This document shows, piece by piece, positions 45,159 to 57,325 of a stretch of DNA of 64,000 bases. The translations under genes were made by a program, and so were the position numbers. Under the pieces are notes generated by a model that had not been told where the DNA came from, did not search any database, and saw nothing but the letters and a program-made list of their open reading frames with translations. Source of the DNA: Trichoderma breve. Taxonomy: Eukaryota; Ascomycota; Sordariomycetes; Hypocreales; Hypocreaceae. Location of the stretch: contig NW_026611593.1 of the NCBI RefSeq assembly GCF_028502605.1, forward strand, positions 1,488,001-1,552,000, read 5' to 3'. Numbering within the stretch: the stretch's first letter is position 1; every line of letters starts with the position of its first letter.

Positions 45159-48100
45159 ATGTCTGAGGTCATCTCACGGCCATCTGCCTCACGCGGCAGA
45201 GGCTCCGGTCGAGGCGGCAGAGGGGGTTTCGCCGGTCGAGGCGGCCGCAGGGCCAATGGCGATAAGTTGGATCACAAGACCGCCGACGACAACTTGGGCA
45301 CCTTTGAGGATGAGGGGGAGTTTGCCGAGCTTCGACAGCAGTATGGCGGCAAGACCTCTGTGATCCGCGAAATGTTCCCCGACTGGTCTGAGGCCGATAT
45401 CCTCTATGCTCTCAAGGAGACAAACGGCGATGAGACTGAGGCTGTGACACGAATGGCTGATGGTACGTTTTGGGAGTCAAATTTTGCTGCTTGCTTCCCC
45501 CCCAAAGATGTTTCCTTTTCCCTTTGCTGCCTGCAAAACAGAAAGCTCGCATACGGCAGCTCAATCCCAGAGCAGCAGCCGATTTCACACGCTCGTAGCG
45601 GCTCAATTCCATGTTCAATTGCTAATGCCGATTTTTTCTTCTTCTCTTTATAGGCACCATCTCCCAGTGGGGCGAAGTCTCCAAGACGAAGAAGACCGCT
45701 CGCACCAAGGCCAAGGACACATCCTCCGCACCCGTCAACACTGACTTGTCAGCCGGCGCTCGAACTGCTCGTGGTGGACGTAATGCTTCCGACGCAACTC
45801 GTGGCCGAGGCAGAGCTACCGACAGGGGTGGCCGTGGCGGACGTGCTCGATCGACTCATCCCACCAACGGATCTCGAACCAAGGAAAACCAGCAGCTGTC
45901 TGTGCCTACCGAAGAATCCCCCGCATACAAAGACGACGCGGCCAACGGCCTCGAAGAGAAGCCCGTATCTGTTGAAAAGGCCATCCCCGCCGAGCCCGTG
46001 AAGCCCGTTGCTCCCCAAGTCAAGACCTGGGCTAGCATGCTCCGGCAGTCGACAGCTCCCAAGGTTGTGCCGGCACTTCCAAAGGAAATCCCTGCCCCCA
46101 AGCCCGCCGAACCCGTAGAACCCGAACCCGTCCCCGAAACCGCCCCTGTTGAACCTGAACCTGCCAAGCCCGAGCCCGAAGCGGAACTCGAGGCCACTCC
46201 CGTTGTTGAGCAGGCCACTCCTGTTGTCCCCGTCGCCGTCGCCGAACCCGTTGCCGAGATACAGCCCTCTCAAGATGAGCTCACCGAAACCAATCTCGAA
46301 CAGGTTGTTGATGTCTCTCAGCCACCCGCGACAGACACTGCTGCAAGCACTGCTGCTGACTCTTGGGACCCCCGACAGAGCCCTCCTAGCGCCAATGCCA
46401 CTCCTCTTTCAGCCGCTCAGCAACAACACCAAGCTCAGAGAACCGCCACCAGCGGTTATGCTGCTACTGCCTTGAAGGCTACTACTGAGAAGGCTGCCCC
46501 CCGTACTCCCAGCTTCCAGCGACGAGTTCTCGACCAAGAAGAGGCTGTCCGCATGCCGGGCAACCGTGAAGTGGATCGCGCTGCCGTGCAGTTCGGTGCC
46601 TTTAACCTCGAAGACGACGAAGATATCGATGGCGAGCGTGAGGAGGCAGAGACTCGAGCTCAACCCCCCGCCGACTCGCCCGTTGCCGTTCCTAGAACCT
46701 CTCTTCCTCCGGCTTCTTCTCAGCCTGTTGCTGTACCGGAAACCTATGCTCCTAAACCCACGACTGCTCCCCCCCCTGGAATGACACCTAATGGTATGCA
46801 AATCTCTCCCCCCTTTCTGTTTGAGTTGAACTTTTCTTTTCCCTCTCTTGTTCTGTTTCCTTTATATGAACCTTGTGTCCTTTGATCCTAATCATCCACG
46901 TAGCCGCTGTCGCTACCTCAGTTCAAGCACCTATCCCCTCCCAGCGTATGTTTCAATTGAAGTTCAAAGGTGGTTGCGAGTATTTACTAACAGTTTTCTC
47001 TTTCAGCTGCTCAACAGCCTATCCCTAACGCTCAACAATTTGGTCGATACGGTCAGGCCGGTCCTCAGGACATCTCGGCAGCTCAGCAGAAGCCGCTGGA
47101 TCCTTTCAACCAGGGCGCCCCCGCATCTCAACCGCCGTTCGATAACTTCGCGGCTCAAACTTCTCAGCCTCCCGCACAGCAGCCCGGTGCAGCCTTCTCC
47201 TCGGCACCTAGCGACTACTCAGCCTACTACACCGCAAACCCTCAGGACCGAAACCCATACGCCTTTTACGGCCAGCACTTTGGCCAGCAGGGAGCACACG
47301 CTCAACCGGAGGGTGTTTCCTCGCAACAGCGGCCCTTTGGAGGCTACAACGCCTCTCAAACTGATAACCTGAGCCAGTACCCGCAGAGCGCTACTGGCCA
47401 CAACCAGCCAAGATTTGGCGGCAGCAACGAGAACCAGAACAGCGGCCACTCCACTCCCAACCCCGTCACGCAGGCTCAGCAGCAGCAGCCACAGCAACAG
47501 GGAGGCCCTGGTTCTCAGCCTCAGGCTCACGGGCAATACCCCGGATATAGCCACCCATACTACAGCAACCCCTACTACCACCAATATTACTCTGCTGGAT
47601 ACGGCCAAGGAGGATTCGGTCCGTATGGCAAGGGTGGCATGTATGGACAGCCTTATGCCAATGCTCCGTATGACCATACCTCTTCCCCCGGAACATTTGG
47701 CCCCTCGTCCCTCCACAGAGAGAGCCCTCTTGGCTCCGGCCTTGGCGATTACGGCCGCGCTGGCTCTGGCCAGGCAGCCAGCCAGCCTGGCCTGGGAGGA
47801 AGCAGCTTCGGCAGCACCCACGACAGCTTCTCTCGCGGCGCCTCATCCTTCCAGTCCCAAGGACAGTCCTTCAGCAGCCAGACACAGCCAAGCAGCGGAT
47901 CTTCGGCCGATGAGCTGAAGCCGTTTGGCGAGGCCAAGACTTCCTCTGGCCCCTCGCCCTCTCTTCCTCGGCCTGGCTCTGCCACGAACACGGCACCCGG
48001 TGGACAAAGCGGCAGCCTCCCGCCTCCCCAGACATCCCAGATGGGCGGTGCCTATGGTGGCTACCCGAGCCACCTCCAAGGCCACGGCCTTCATGGTAGC

Positions 48101-48271
48101 GGCGCATACGGCATGGGCGCCGGTGCCGGTGGCAACCAGCACAGCACCCCCTATGGCTCTTACGGCCAGGGCGGATTCGGCAGCGGAGGCTACTACAGCA
48201 CCGGACAGCAGCAACAGCAGCAAGGCCAACAGCAGCAGCAACGCGGCGGCTGGGGCGGAAACTACCATTAG
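45159..48271 (+). CDS. def1: RNA polymerase II degradation factor Def1 (CUE domain, Q-rich)
   Basis: The exons are 45159-45462, 45654-46793, 46904-46945 and 47007-48271, giving 916 residues with every junction in phase. The N-terminus is RG/GG-rich (RGRGSGRGGRGG, residues about 10-30). A CUE domain follows at about 66-100 (VIREMFPDWSEADILYALKE, then ETEAVTRMADG). The ubiquitin-binding fold is split by the first intron just after it. Next are a GTISQWGEVSK motif typical of fungal Def1, a long Pro/Glu/Val-rich linker with PEP repeats, and a Gln/Gly/Tyr/Ser-rich C-terminus of about 450 residues ending in GGWGGNYH. In yeast, Def1 is processed by the proteasome on DNA damage and brings Elongin-Cul3 to stalled Rpb1. 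The 42-nt third exon is unusually small. Evidence for identity is the CUE position plus overall architecture. Confidence 0.88.
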
Positions 48272-50318
48272 TGGGGTAGATGCCGTGAAGGGAAACGACG
48301 AGGGCGATATCGCCGCGAGCGGGATGGGATCGCGCTCGTCATGAATCCAAGATTCGCAAAGGGGATGTGAATTTCCCCCACCCCCATCATTTTTCTTATT
48401 TTTTACTCTTTTTTTTTTTTTACTTACCCTTGTTCTTTATTACAAATGGACTTGTGTATGTGCGCGTGCCACTACACTAAACGCCTTATGAGAGGTTGAT
48501 TTCGAGGTACGGGAGAGGGAACAGGGCAGCACCTACATGTGTGCCCCTCATGCAACTAAGGATCGGGAATGGAGGCGGAGAGAAAGAAAGGAAGTCTTGC
48601 TCAAGTCTCTTACTCGTTGATGCAAACGTGTACGATTGTTTCTTTTAATTTCATTTTTTCGAGAATCACCTAGAAGAAAGCAGGGTGGGCGGCTTGGGCA
48701 AAATGGAAAGAAAGGGCTACGAGGATGGATGGGGAGCACGGATTTGTTTGATTGTCGTTCCCGCTCATTTGTTCCCCCTTGGGGGCACTCTCGAGGGCAA
48801 CCGAAAAAAATTGACTGGTTTTGTTGTGATTTGACGCATGGGTCTCATTCACTTTTTTTTTGGGAGGGCCTTTTTTCTTTTTTTTCCCGCCTGGGTATAT
48901 TAAGTCGGCGGTGGTTTTACGGATAGGGCAGGTCATTGAAGAAGCAAATCACCATGGGAGGGGATTGAGATGCTTAAGTGGACACGGCGAATAGGCAGTC
49001 AACAAAAAAATGCAAACGTTTGATGAGTGCACGAACAAGACTGGTTTTTGATGTTTGATGCGTTCCAATGGCAATCAGCCATGTGTTTTTTGTGATGTTT
49101 TTGTTTTGTCTTGATTTTGCCGTAGACCGCTGTCATTGTGCAGACTTGCTGGACGAGATATGGCGGTAGATGAGAGCGACAATCCGCGATTTTGGTATGG
49201 AGACGGGCAGGAGAATACGGCCGAGGTGGATGGATTGATGCAGTGCCCAGTTGGTTGCGCGCGTATTGAAGGCCCGATGACTCTTGGGGATCAAGACAAA
49301 ATAAGGACAGCTTAAACATTGAGTTGCATTGCTAGCTTGCTAGCTTCATCTTGAGAGAGAGCCGACGGCTAGATGTATGTATGTCGATGCAGGGAAGTGT
49401 AAGTTATTGAAGCTGATGAGCGTAACTACTAAGACGCCGGCAGAGGCTTACTACTAACTTGGGAATAATGCCGATCCAGTAAGAGACTGACCATCCATCT
49501 GCCGATTCTAGCAGTTAACCTTACGAGTGTAAGATGGGGCAGCAAGGTATCCTTTTAGTGCACCCTTGTATGAATTCTTTTTATCTTACCAGCATGAAAA
49601 GTCGGGGAAGCTGGAGCCCGTGTGTATCTGTATAAAGTCCTATTTATTTGCCGTCCACGGGTGTTTTCCCAAGGTTTTGGATGGCCGGGAGCCGGGTGTG
49701 TGTGCCTTGCGGGCCTTGGGCTTGGCTTGTGGAGAGGAGATGATAGATGGGGGTTTACAGCAAGCAATACTCCGTACGGCATATCACAACGCTTGGCCCG
49801 GTCCGAGATTGTGGAATATTACTAGGATTTTTTATTCACGTATGCAGAAAGGTTGTAGTGACAAGGTTATCTTTTTTTGTCTTGGTCCTGGGGAGTTGAT
49901 GTCATATGATGTAGGAATGATATATGAACGGTGTCCTTTCTCCTTTTTTTGTTCCCCGTTTGAACCTTGGATTGGCGTTTGCATTTTTGGTGCAGCACGC
50001 AATACGCTTGGGATACTTCTTATGGGGCAGTTTGCACTTGATCCTGCCAAGAATTTTTTCCCTCCTCTGTTGGGCTTATCATGAGGCAAGAGAGAAGAAG
50101 ATAAGCTGGATTGTCTTTCGTGATTGAGATTCAATCTTTTATTTTTCTCTTATCTACGTCTTGGTTCTTCCTGTTTTGTTCAATTGACAGCCGCCCACCG
50201 GGGGTAACACCCAAATCGGCACCGGTTCTTTAAATCTTTTTTATCTTGTTTTTTTAGGGGCTCCGGTTCCGCTCCGCTCCCGCGCCGACGGCAGGAACGA
50301 CGCAGTTCTCGGTGACAC
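48272..50318. other. 2-kb intergenic region def1 / MFS exporter
   Basis: The 3' flank of def1 has T runs at 48405-48421. The promoter side of the transporter carries TACTCCGTA at 49768-49776. The open frames 49566-50084 and 48636-48926 have no recognisable content. Confidence 0.45.
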
Positions 50319-52491
50319 ATGGCGGCTCTTGCCAAAGAATTGGGAATGAAGGCGGGGGTGGAAAAGGACGAAGATGCAGAAGTGAAATCTTCGTCTTCAA
50401 TTACAATTCGATCAATCGGTGATGGCGATGATGGCGGGGATATTGAGGACGACAAACAGGCGGCAGTTGCGACGAGTCGGCGAGTATCTTCGAGTTTGAG
50501 CAGAGAAGGAGAAGATGGACGAGATGGACGAGATGAAGATGGAGATGGAGATGAGCCGAAGAATGATGCTGATCATCATGTTTTGACGCTATCGCGGGCA
50601 CGATGCATTGCGCTGGTGGCCACCGTCACGGGCGCTGCGTTTCTCAATGTAAGTGAAATGGATGAAGCCTGCGCTGATGAGAAACTCTATACTCCGCCAA
50701 CTCTTCCATCACAACTCTATCAACTATCAATGACTGACCAAATCATCATAGACCCTCTCCCTTCAGAGCGTCGTCATTATCCTCCCCACCATCGGTCGCC
50801 ATCTTTCCATCCCCGAGAGTCGACAGCAATGGATTGTCTCCTCCTACTCACTCACCTTTGGCTGCTTCTTGTTGTTCTGGGGCCGCGTCGCCGACTTGTA
50901 TGGCAAACGCCTCATCTTTGTGCTGGGTTCCATCTGGGTGACGGCCGTCATGGCTGCGAATCCGTTTGTACCTAATGAGATTGGGTTCAACTTATTCCGA
51001 GGGCTTCATGGCTTGGTAAGGTTTCCCCGTATTTCTTATTGTACTTTGATCATAGCTAATCATCTCCTGTGACTCAAGGGGGCTGCTGCGAATGTGCCCA
51101 CCGCGATTGGCATCTTGGGCGTCACGTTTCCCCCTGGCAAGGCAAAAAACTATGCTTTTGTTGCATACGGTATGACTACCTTATCACTATTTCTTTGTAG
51201 TATGCTTGTATGAACTGAACTGACCTTCTTCATCCATCTCTCAGGTGCCGGTGCCCCTCTCGGAAGTGTCTTTGGAAACATACTTTCCGGCTTCATCGCC
51301 GAGTACTCTGACTGGAAATGGGTCTTCGGCGCTCTCGCCATCATGGGCGCCGTCGTTTCCATCTGTGGCATCCTTTTCGTACCTGCTCCTCCACCGTCAG
51401 CATCCAATTCGAACAGAAAAGGCCCGGCTTCAATTGACTGGATCGGTGCTACGCTCGTTACTGTTGGCCTCCTTGCTCTCATGTTTGCTCTTACCGAGGG
51501 CAACGTTGTAGGGTGGAATACTCCCTGGGTCCCCGTCCTCATCGTCGTTTCTGTACTCATCATCGCTGCCTTTGCCGTCTGGCAGTGGTATTTGGAACGC
51601 AGATTAACGTCCGCTGTTCAAGCCGAATTGGATGCTAGTATTGTCGAACAAGGAGATACCGTCTCGTCACCATCGGATTCCCGCCGCCCTTTGCCACCAG
51701 CCTCGTCCCTCACTCCGCCGCTCATCAAAATCTCCATATTCCGCAACCTCCAATTCAGCGCTGTAATGGTCATCATGTGCGTCTTTTTCGCCTCCTTCAA
51801 CAACTATCTCATCTACGCCACCTACTACTTTCAAGAATTCCAGGGTCTGTCGCCCCTACAGACTATGCTGCGGTTTATCCCAACAGGCGTGGGCGGTGCT
51901 ACCGTTGCCATCATCGTTTCTCAGATCCTCGACCGCGTGCCCACGGTCTTCATCCTCATAACCGGCAACCTCTCGGTCTCAATTGCATGTCTCCTGTATG
52001 CTGTGCCTATCCCCCCAACGACTTCGTACTTCGCTTGGGGCCTTCCTGCTATGGTCCTCTCCGTCGTTGGTGCAGACACTACGTGGCCATGTCTCACTCT
52101 CTTCACCTCGCGCGCTCTCCCGAGAGAACATCAAGCCGTTGGTGGTGCGCTCATCAACGCCGTTGGTCAATTCGGTCGATCCATCGGCCTCGCCCTCAGC
52201 ACGGCAACTCAAACTGCCGTCATGGCCAACGCCCGTGGCGTTCCCGTAAAGGATGTCGGAAGCATAAAGGCGTGGGAACCGGAATCGCTCAAAGGTTTGC
52301 GTGCGGCTTCGTGGATGAATTTCGCCTTGGGAGTCGCGTCTCTGGTCGTCGTCTTGATAGCCTTTCCAACGCTGGAGATTGTGGGCAAGGCAGAGTCCAC
52401 ACCAACCAAGAAGCAGAGCGAAGGAGTTATTCGCAATACGAGGAGCGAAAAGCAGGAGGAAGCAGGAGACTCTGAACGTAACAGAGCATGA
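50319..52491 (+). CDS. MFS exporter, DHA2-like (14-span drug:H+ antiporter type)
   Basis: The exons are 50319-50648, 50752-51015, 51079-51169 and 51245-52491, giving 643 residues. The N-terminal 95 residues are acidic, Asp/Gly-rich and cytosolic. The MFS core begins with RCIALVATVTGAAFLN, then the exon join gives TLSLQSVVIILPTIGRHLSIP. The motif-A-like loop follows as LFWGRVADLYGKRLIFVLG. Next is the family motif GLGAAANVPTAIGIL and the antiporter motif C-like YGAGAPLGSVFGNILSGF. About 14 hydrophobic spans can be counted. The pattern resembles yeast Atr1-type members of DHA2 (aminotriazole, boron and related export). The substrate cannot be inferred. It is expected in the plasma membrane. There is no neighbouring biosynthetic gene, so it is unlikely to be a cluster exporter. 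Confidence 0.9.
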
Positions 52492-52930
52492 GTCCCTTTT
52501 GATTACAGATTCCTTTATTTTCTCTCTCTAACTATTTTTTCTCATTTTGCATATTAGAATGACGAGTTAGAGCATTTAGAGCATCACGATGAGACATGAG
52601 ATATTTCCTCATTGGAGTAAACAGAAGCAGTTACGATTAACATGACTTTGTATATATGAAAAAAAATAAGAAATTCTTTAATATGCGTCTATGCAGTAGT
52701 ATCTATTATGATGCCTTATTTGCTGGTATCGTCCCCCTCGTTTCCAACTCTACTCCTCTGGGTATCATGCTGTATCATAAAGGAGCGTAAAAAAAAAAAT
52801 CAATGGAGAATGAGCGACCAGGACAAATGAAATCTTTCTCCCCCCAAACCCAATGAATTTGCTCAAACCGGTGAAAAAAACGCCCAAATCACTGCAAAGA
52901 AATCTTTCATCTCCCTTTACTCCCTCCTCT
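52492..52930. other. Convergent gap between MFS exporter and P4-ATPase
   Basis: 439 bp, AT-rich, containing two 3' ends. No gene is seen. Confidence 0.5.
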
Positions 52931-55900
52931 TCACTGCCTCCTGGAGATGTCAATCTCGATTTGGTCGAAAATGTCGTCTTCCTCCTCCTCCTCCTCCCCG
53001 TCAAGATCCAGCTCATCGTGATCCCTCGCCATCTTCGCAAGCTTCTTCTTCACAACAGGATCCTGCTCCATCTCCTGCCACAGCTCAAGGTCCCACTCCT
53101 CAACATTATCACCAAGCCGCTTCTTCTGCCAGGGAGGCCAGTGCCACAGACCGGCGACGAGCATGGCGCGCTTGGCCGCCTTGAAGAGCAGCTCAATCAT
53201 GCCCATGAAGGAGAGGACGATGAAGACGGTGGACCACCACACGGCGTCGGCGCCCCAAAGCTTGGTGAAGGTGTGGCGGATATCGTAGACGCCGGATGGG
53301 GTGGCTCCGTAGACGCCGTCGAGGAAGGCTAGCCATGCGAACCAGCCGGCGGTGGTGACGAAGAAGCAGGCCATGACTACGGCGGACTTGTAGTGAGTTT
53401 CAAAGATGCTGCTCGATTGTTAGCTTTGTTTTCTTGTTTTGGTGATATATGTAGGTAGAGAAGAAAAGACAACACTTACAATAGCTTCCAGTTGATCCAC
53501 AAGACACCGACCGTAAACACGAGGGATCCAATGGCATACAGATTTTCATCTTTGGGAGCGGGTGACACCCATCCATAGCCAGCCCAGATGCCGTTCCAAG
53601 TAATCACGCCTTCAATGGCAGCAAGCACCATCCATCGCATGTACTTCCAAAAGTTGAGCCCCATGTTGCGCTGGCCGTAGATGTAGAGCTCAGGTATAGC
53701 CAGCAGTGTTTCCGCGGAGAGGTCCTGTTCCCAAATGCCCATGCAAATCGTGCACAAGCTGGTAAACAGCGTATTGAACACGGTCAAACTGGCTGATTGG
53801 TAGAGCGAAGTGCCGGTGTAGCCATTGTATCGCTGGTACTGAGCCGCGGGGAGGTAAAAGAACATTTCTTTCCAAAACGTGCAGATGATAAACTTGGCAG
53901 TGCGGATATAGTTCCATCTTCCGTGGACGAGGAGCAGCCGCTGCAAGAAGCGAAACTGCGCAATGGCGTAATCTGCTACTCGGGCGGCCTGAAGTCCCTC
54001 CTTTCCTGATATACCAATACCGACGTGACTGGCCTGGATCATGGCGAGATCGTTGGCACCGTCTCCAATTGCAAGTGTAAGACCTCGGCGATTCTTGCCC
54101 CTGTACTTCTTAAGCTTACCCCGGACAGTTTGAACTAGAAGAGCTTTTTGGGCTGGCGATGCGCGGCAGCAAATGACTGAATCTACCTTGAGCATGATAG
54201 CAAAGAACTGCACCGAAAGGGCTTCCGACTTTTCGACAACAGCCAAGGTTTGACCATCTATGACGACTACGCTGTGGATTGAGCCGGCGTGCAAATCTTC
54301 AGCCATGGCCGAGAGCTGCGTCTCGAGAGATCCCTTTGTGACGTCCAGGATGTACAGGTCGGAGCCGGGGCGGCAGATACGGGCGGAATGAGCAATGTTG
54401 ATGGCTGTTTCTCGCTTGTCTCCCGTCAACATCCAGATCTTGATGTTGGCCCGTCTCAGCCTGTCGATAGTTTCTGGAACGCCCTTCTGCAGCTTGTCCT
54501 CGATCGCGCTACCACCAACGAGCTCAAAGGCTTGTTCAATCATCTCGCCCGCGGCTTCGATTTTCTCCTGTCGATCGGTAAGACTGGTTGTGGCATCGTC
54601 GTAAAGCTTCTTCCAGGACCTGTACTCTTGCTCGGAAACAAATTTCTGGGCAAAGAGAAGAGTTCGGAGACCCTCCGTTGCGAAATCATCTAGATGCTTG
54701 AAACACTTTGTAAATACTTCCGATTCGTCAAAAATCCCAGAATCTTCCAAAAAGGAGAGGCGAGGATCCAGCGGCTGCGGCGCGTGAGGCGACATGGGAC
54801 CGAGAAGATGGCGATTTGAAATATCAAATGAAGCTCCGCGTGAATTCACATTGAAGGATGGGCGTGGTCGTTCCTCGGACCGACGAGTAAGCTTGTTCAG
54901 TTCAAAAGACTTGCTTCGGTTCATTGACGGCCGGTGTACACTTCGTTCCCTAGTAATGGTAGGATTACGACGAACACTGAAACTGGGCCGTCCACCAAAG
55001 CTGTTTCGGGGCTCGAGCTGCTCGCTGCGACGGAATCTTTCGTGCTCAAGATCAGCGCTCTGGCGAACCTCGGTTGCTTTTTGCATGGCAAGCGAGGACA
55101 GCCTCAGACGAGGCAGGATGGCTGAGTCGGCGCCCTTGCAAATGACTGAGATGCGACCATCGGGATATCGGACGACAATGGACATCCTCTTGCGGGCACT
55201 GCTAAATTCGATAATGTCCAGGATATCATACTTTAACCGCTCAACACTCCCATCGGTCTGGGTCACTTGAACCGTGATTTGTTTCGAATTTCGTTGAACA
55301 ACCGAATATCCCATTTCTTGAGCGGCCCTTACCAAAGCTAGTTCATCCGGAGAGGCGGCTTGAAAGTCCATTTTCCCGTCCTTATTTTCCGGCAAGCATG
55401 AGTGGCATAGTGCCATGGCAAGCAGATACTCTTTTGTTTTCCTGGTAAAAGCTGAATGCGGCCGCGATTTCATGTACTCAAGCAAGTCTGTGGTGTTGAC
55501 ATCAGGCTGAACATGGTCTGGTCGACCGGTTGATCGCCATTGAGACGAAGATCGCCTTCCTCCCATTGACGGCCTTGGAGACATTGGTGTGTCCATAGCC
55601 TCAGGGCCATCCTCGTGAATTACAACAGAGAGGCGGTCCCTCCGATACACCGAAGGGGACCGGCTTGGGAATTCAGGCTCCTTAACAATCGACGAAGCAC
55701 TATCAGACCCATCCACCTGTGGCTGAGGTTCCAAATCCATCTCATGAAGCCAGACAGTACCAGCAACGCTGATTTTGCGGAACTTCATGACATTGTCCGT
55801 GAGTGTGCCCGTTTTGTCTGAAAAGATGTAACCGACCTGGCCGAGGTTCTCGAGGATAGTGTTTGTGTTGCATCGTGCTGGTGTATCCGATTCTTCGTCA

Positions 55901-57325
55901 TACATGTCGATATCCGAATTCAAAAGAAGCAACTGTCCAATCTTGACGATTTCCAGACTTACATATAACGATAGAGGAATAACATTGTTGAACATGATGA
56001 TAAAGGCGATGATAATCTCATGGAAGGGAACACTAGCATCGTTCAAGTACCAGGAATGTCGCTCGGTGCTCTTTTGCCAGCGAATATAGCCCATTGACAC
56101 CCCAACGGAAAGGATGACGACGTAGAAAGCCAGTGTGATGACAATTCGGTTCACCACCCTCTCCAAAGCCGGCTTCTTTGCCTTTGGGTGCCTGTTTGAG
56201 TTCATGCGTAGCTTACATTCCTCTCCGGTGTTGAGAACGATTCCAATAGCACATGTTGTGTTACGAAGTACGCTGCCACGATACACTATTTCGTTAAGTG
56301 TCAAGGGCATCGCTTTTTCGTTGACCGTTACTTTTCCATTGAAGTTGAACAGATCCGGATTTGGGTCCTCGGCAACAAATTCGGCAGCACACTTGGCAAT
56401 GCCTTCGATAGTGTCACATCCCTCGAGCGCATGGCACACTTGCTTGCTCTTGAGGTTCGTCTCGCCATCAAGCGCCATAGTATCGACATAAGCCAAGTTG
56501 TTTTCTCCGTCGCTGTAGAGAAGCGCAATATCGGCAGGTACAGGCTCGTCGCGCGCAAGTCGGATGACATCTCCAACTTTGATATCGGCCCATCTCGTCG
56601 GCACCCATCGAACGCCTTGGAACTCTTCGTCGGGAACAGGCAGCGGCTCGCTAGTCGTTTTCGTATGGAAAGGGTTATATCGATCCAGAAAGTGTGCTGG
56701 CCTAGACTTGCCAGTGTACTTGTCCTCCTTGCCGAGTATCGTCGCAAAGTTTGCGTTTTCAACCTTGTCCAGCCGGTGTCTTCGATAGTCGTCGTAGCCC
56801 TCCTTAAACATGGTCAAGCAAACGAAGAACAGGAGGGGAAGAATCGTCGTGTAGGAACCGGTCGTTGAGAGGCCAGGAATCTGCGGCCAGCTAATTAGGT
56901 ACGGAAGCAGAAGAAGCAGAGTGACAGGCAGAACATACCATCTGAGGAATTCCAACGCAGAGGAAATAAAAGTTACCAACACGGGTAAATTGGAAGAAGA
57001 GCTGCTTGGGAATAAAATTCCACAGAGTATAGCGAGAAGTGCGAATGCTATTGGAGATGTACGCCTGCCCGCGCCGAGTATCGATCAAGGGCTCGTCATT
57101 GTCGAGTCGCAAGGGTATCTTCCTGCCATCCTTTGAGGCGGCCAGCTGGCCTCGCTGTAAAATGGGCTCGACGACGGCCTTCTGATACACTGAATTGGCG
57201 ACATGGCGAACGCGCTGGACGACAGAGGTCTTGGTAGGCGGAATTGCAGCCTCGGCGCAGCTTCGAGGGTATTCGGCGACGCTGCTGGCCTCGTTGGACG
57301 GGGATTGTTTTAGCCCATCGGCCAT
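52931..57325 (-). CDS. P4-type ATPase, phospholipid flippase (Dnf3-like)
   Basis: The minus-strand exons are 57325-56939, 56880-53480 and 53408-52931, giving 1421 residues. It shows all hallmarks of P4-ATPases: TLWNFIPKQLFFQFTRVGNFYF before the first span, the ALDGETNLK actuator motif, VIPLSL in span 4, the phosphorylated Asp near residue 483 in FSDKTGTLTDN, VICKGADSAIL, and IGDGANDLAMIQ. The IPGLSTTGSYTTILPL stretch after the first intron and the EGYDDYRRHR loop recall yeast Dnf3 rather than Drs2 or Dnf1/2; that subfamily choice is tentative. Two long Ser/Arg-rich insertions lie in the large cytosolic loop. The C-terminal exon adds the last spans and an acidic tail (LDGEEEEEEDD). These pumps move aminophospholipids or phosphatidylcholine to the cytosolic leaflet in Golgi, endosome or plasma membrane, usually with a Cdc50-type subunit. 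Confidence 0.9.

Noticed and set aside
2208..48271. vps9 and def1 as a linked ubiquitin-binding module, because both carry CUE domains
   Set aside because: They are 40 kb apart with unrelated genes between them, and the known roles (endosome fusion, polymerase turnover) do not connect.
50319..52491. MFS exporter as part of a secondary-metabolite cluster
   Set aside because: No synthase, tailoring enzyme or cluster regulator is adjacent; the neighbours are def1 and a flippase.
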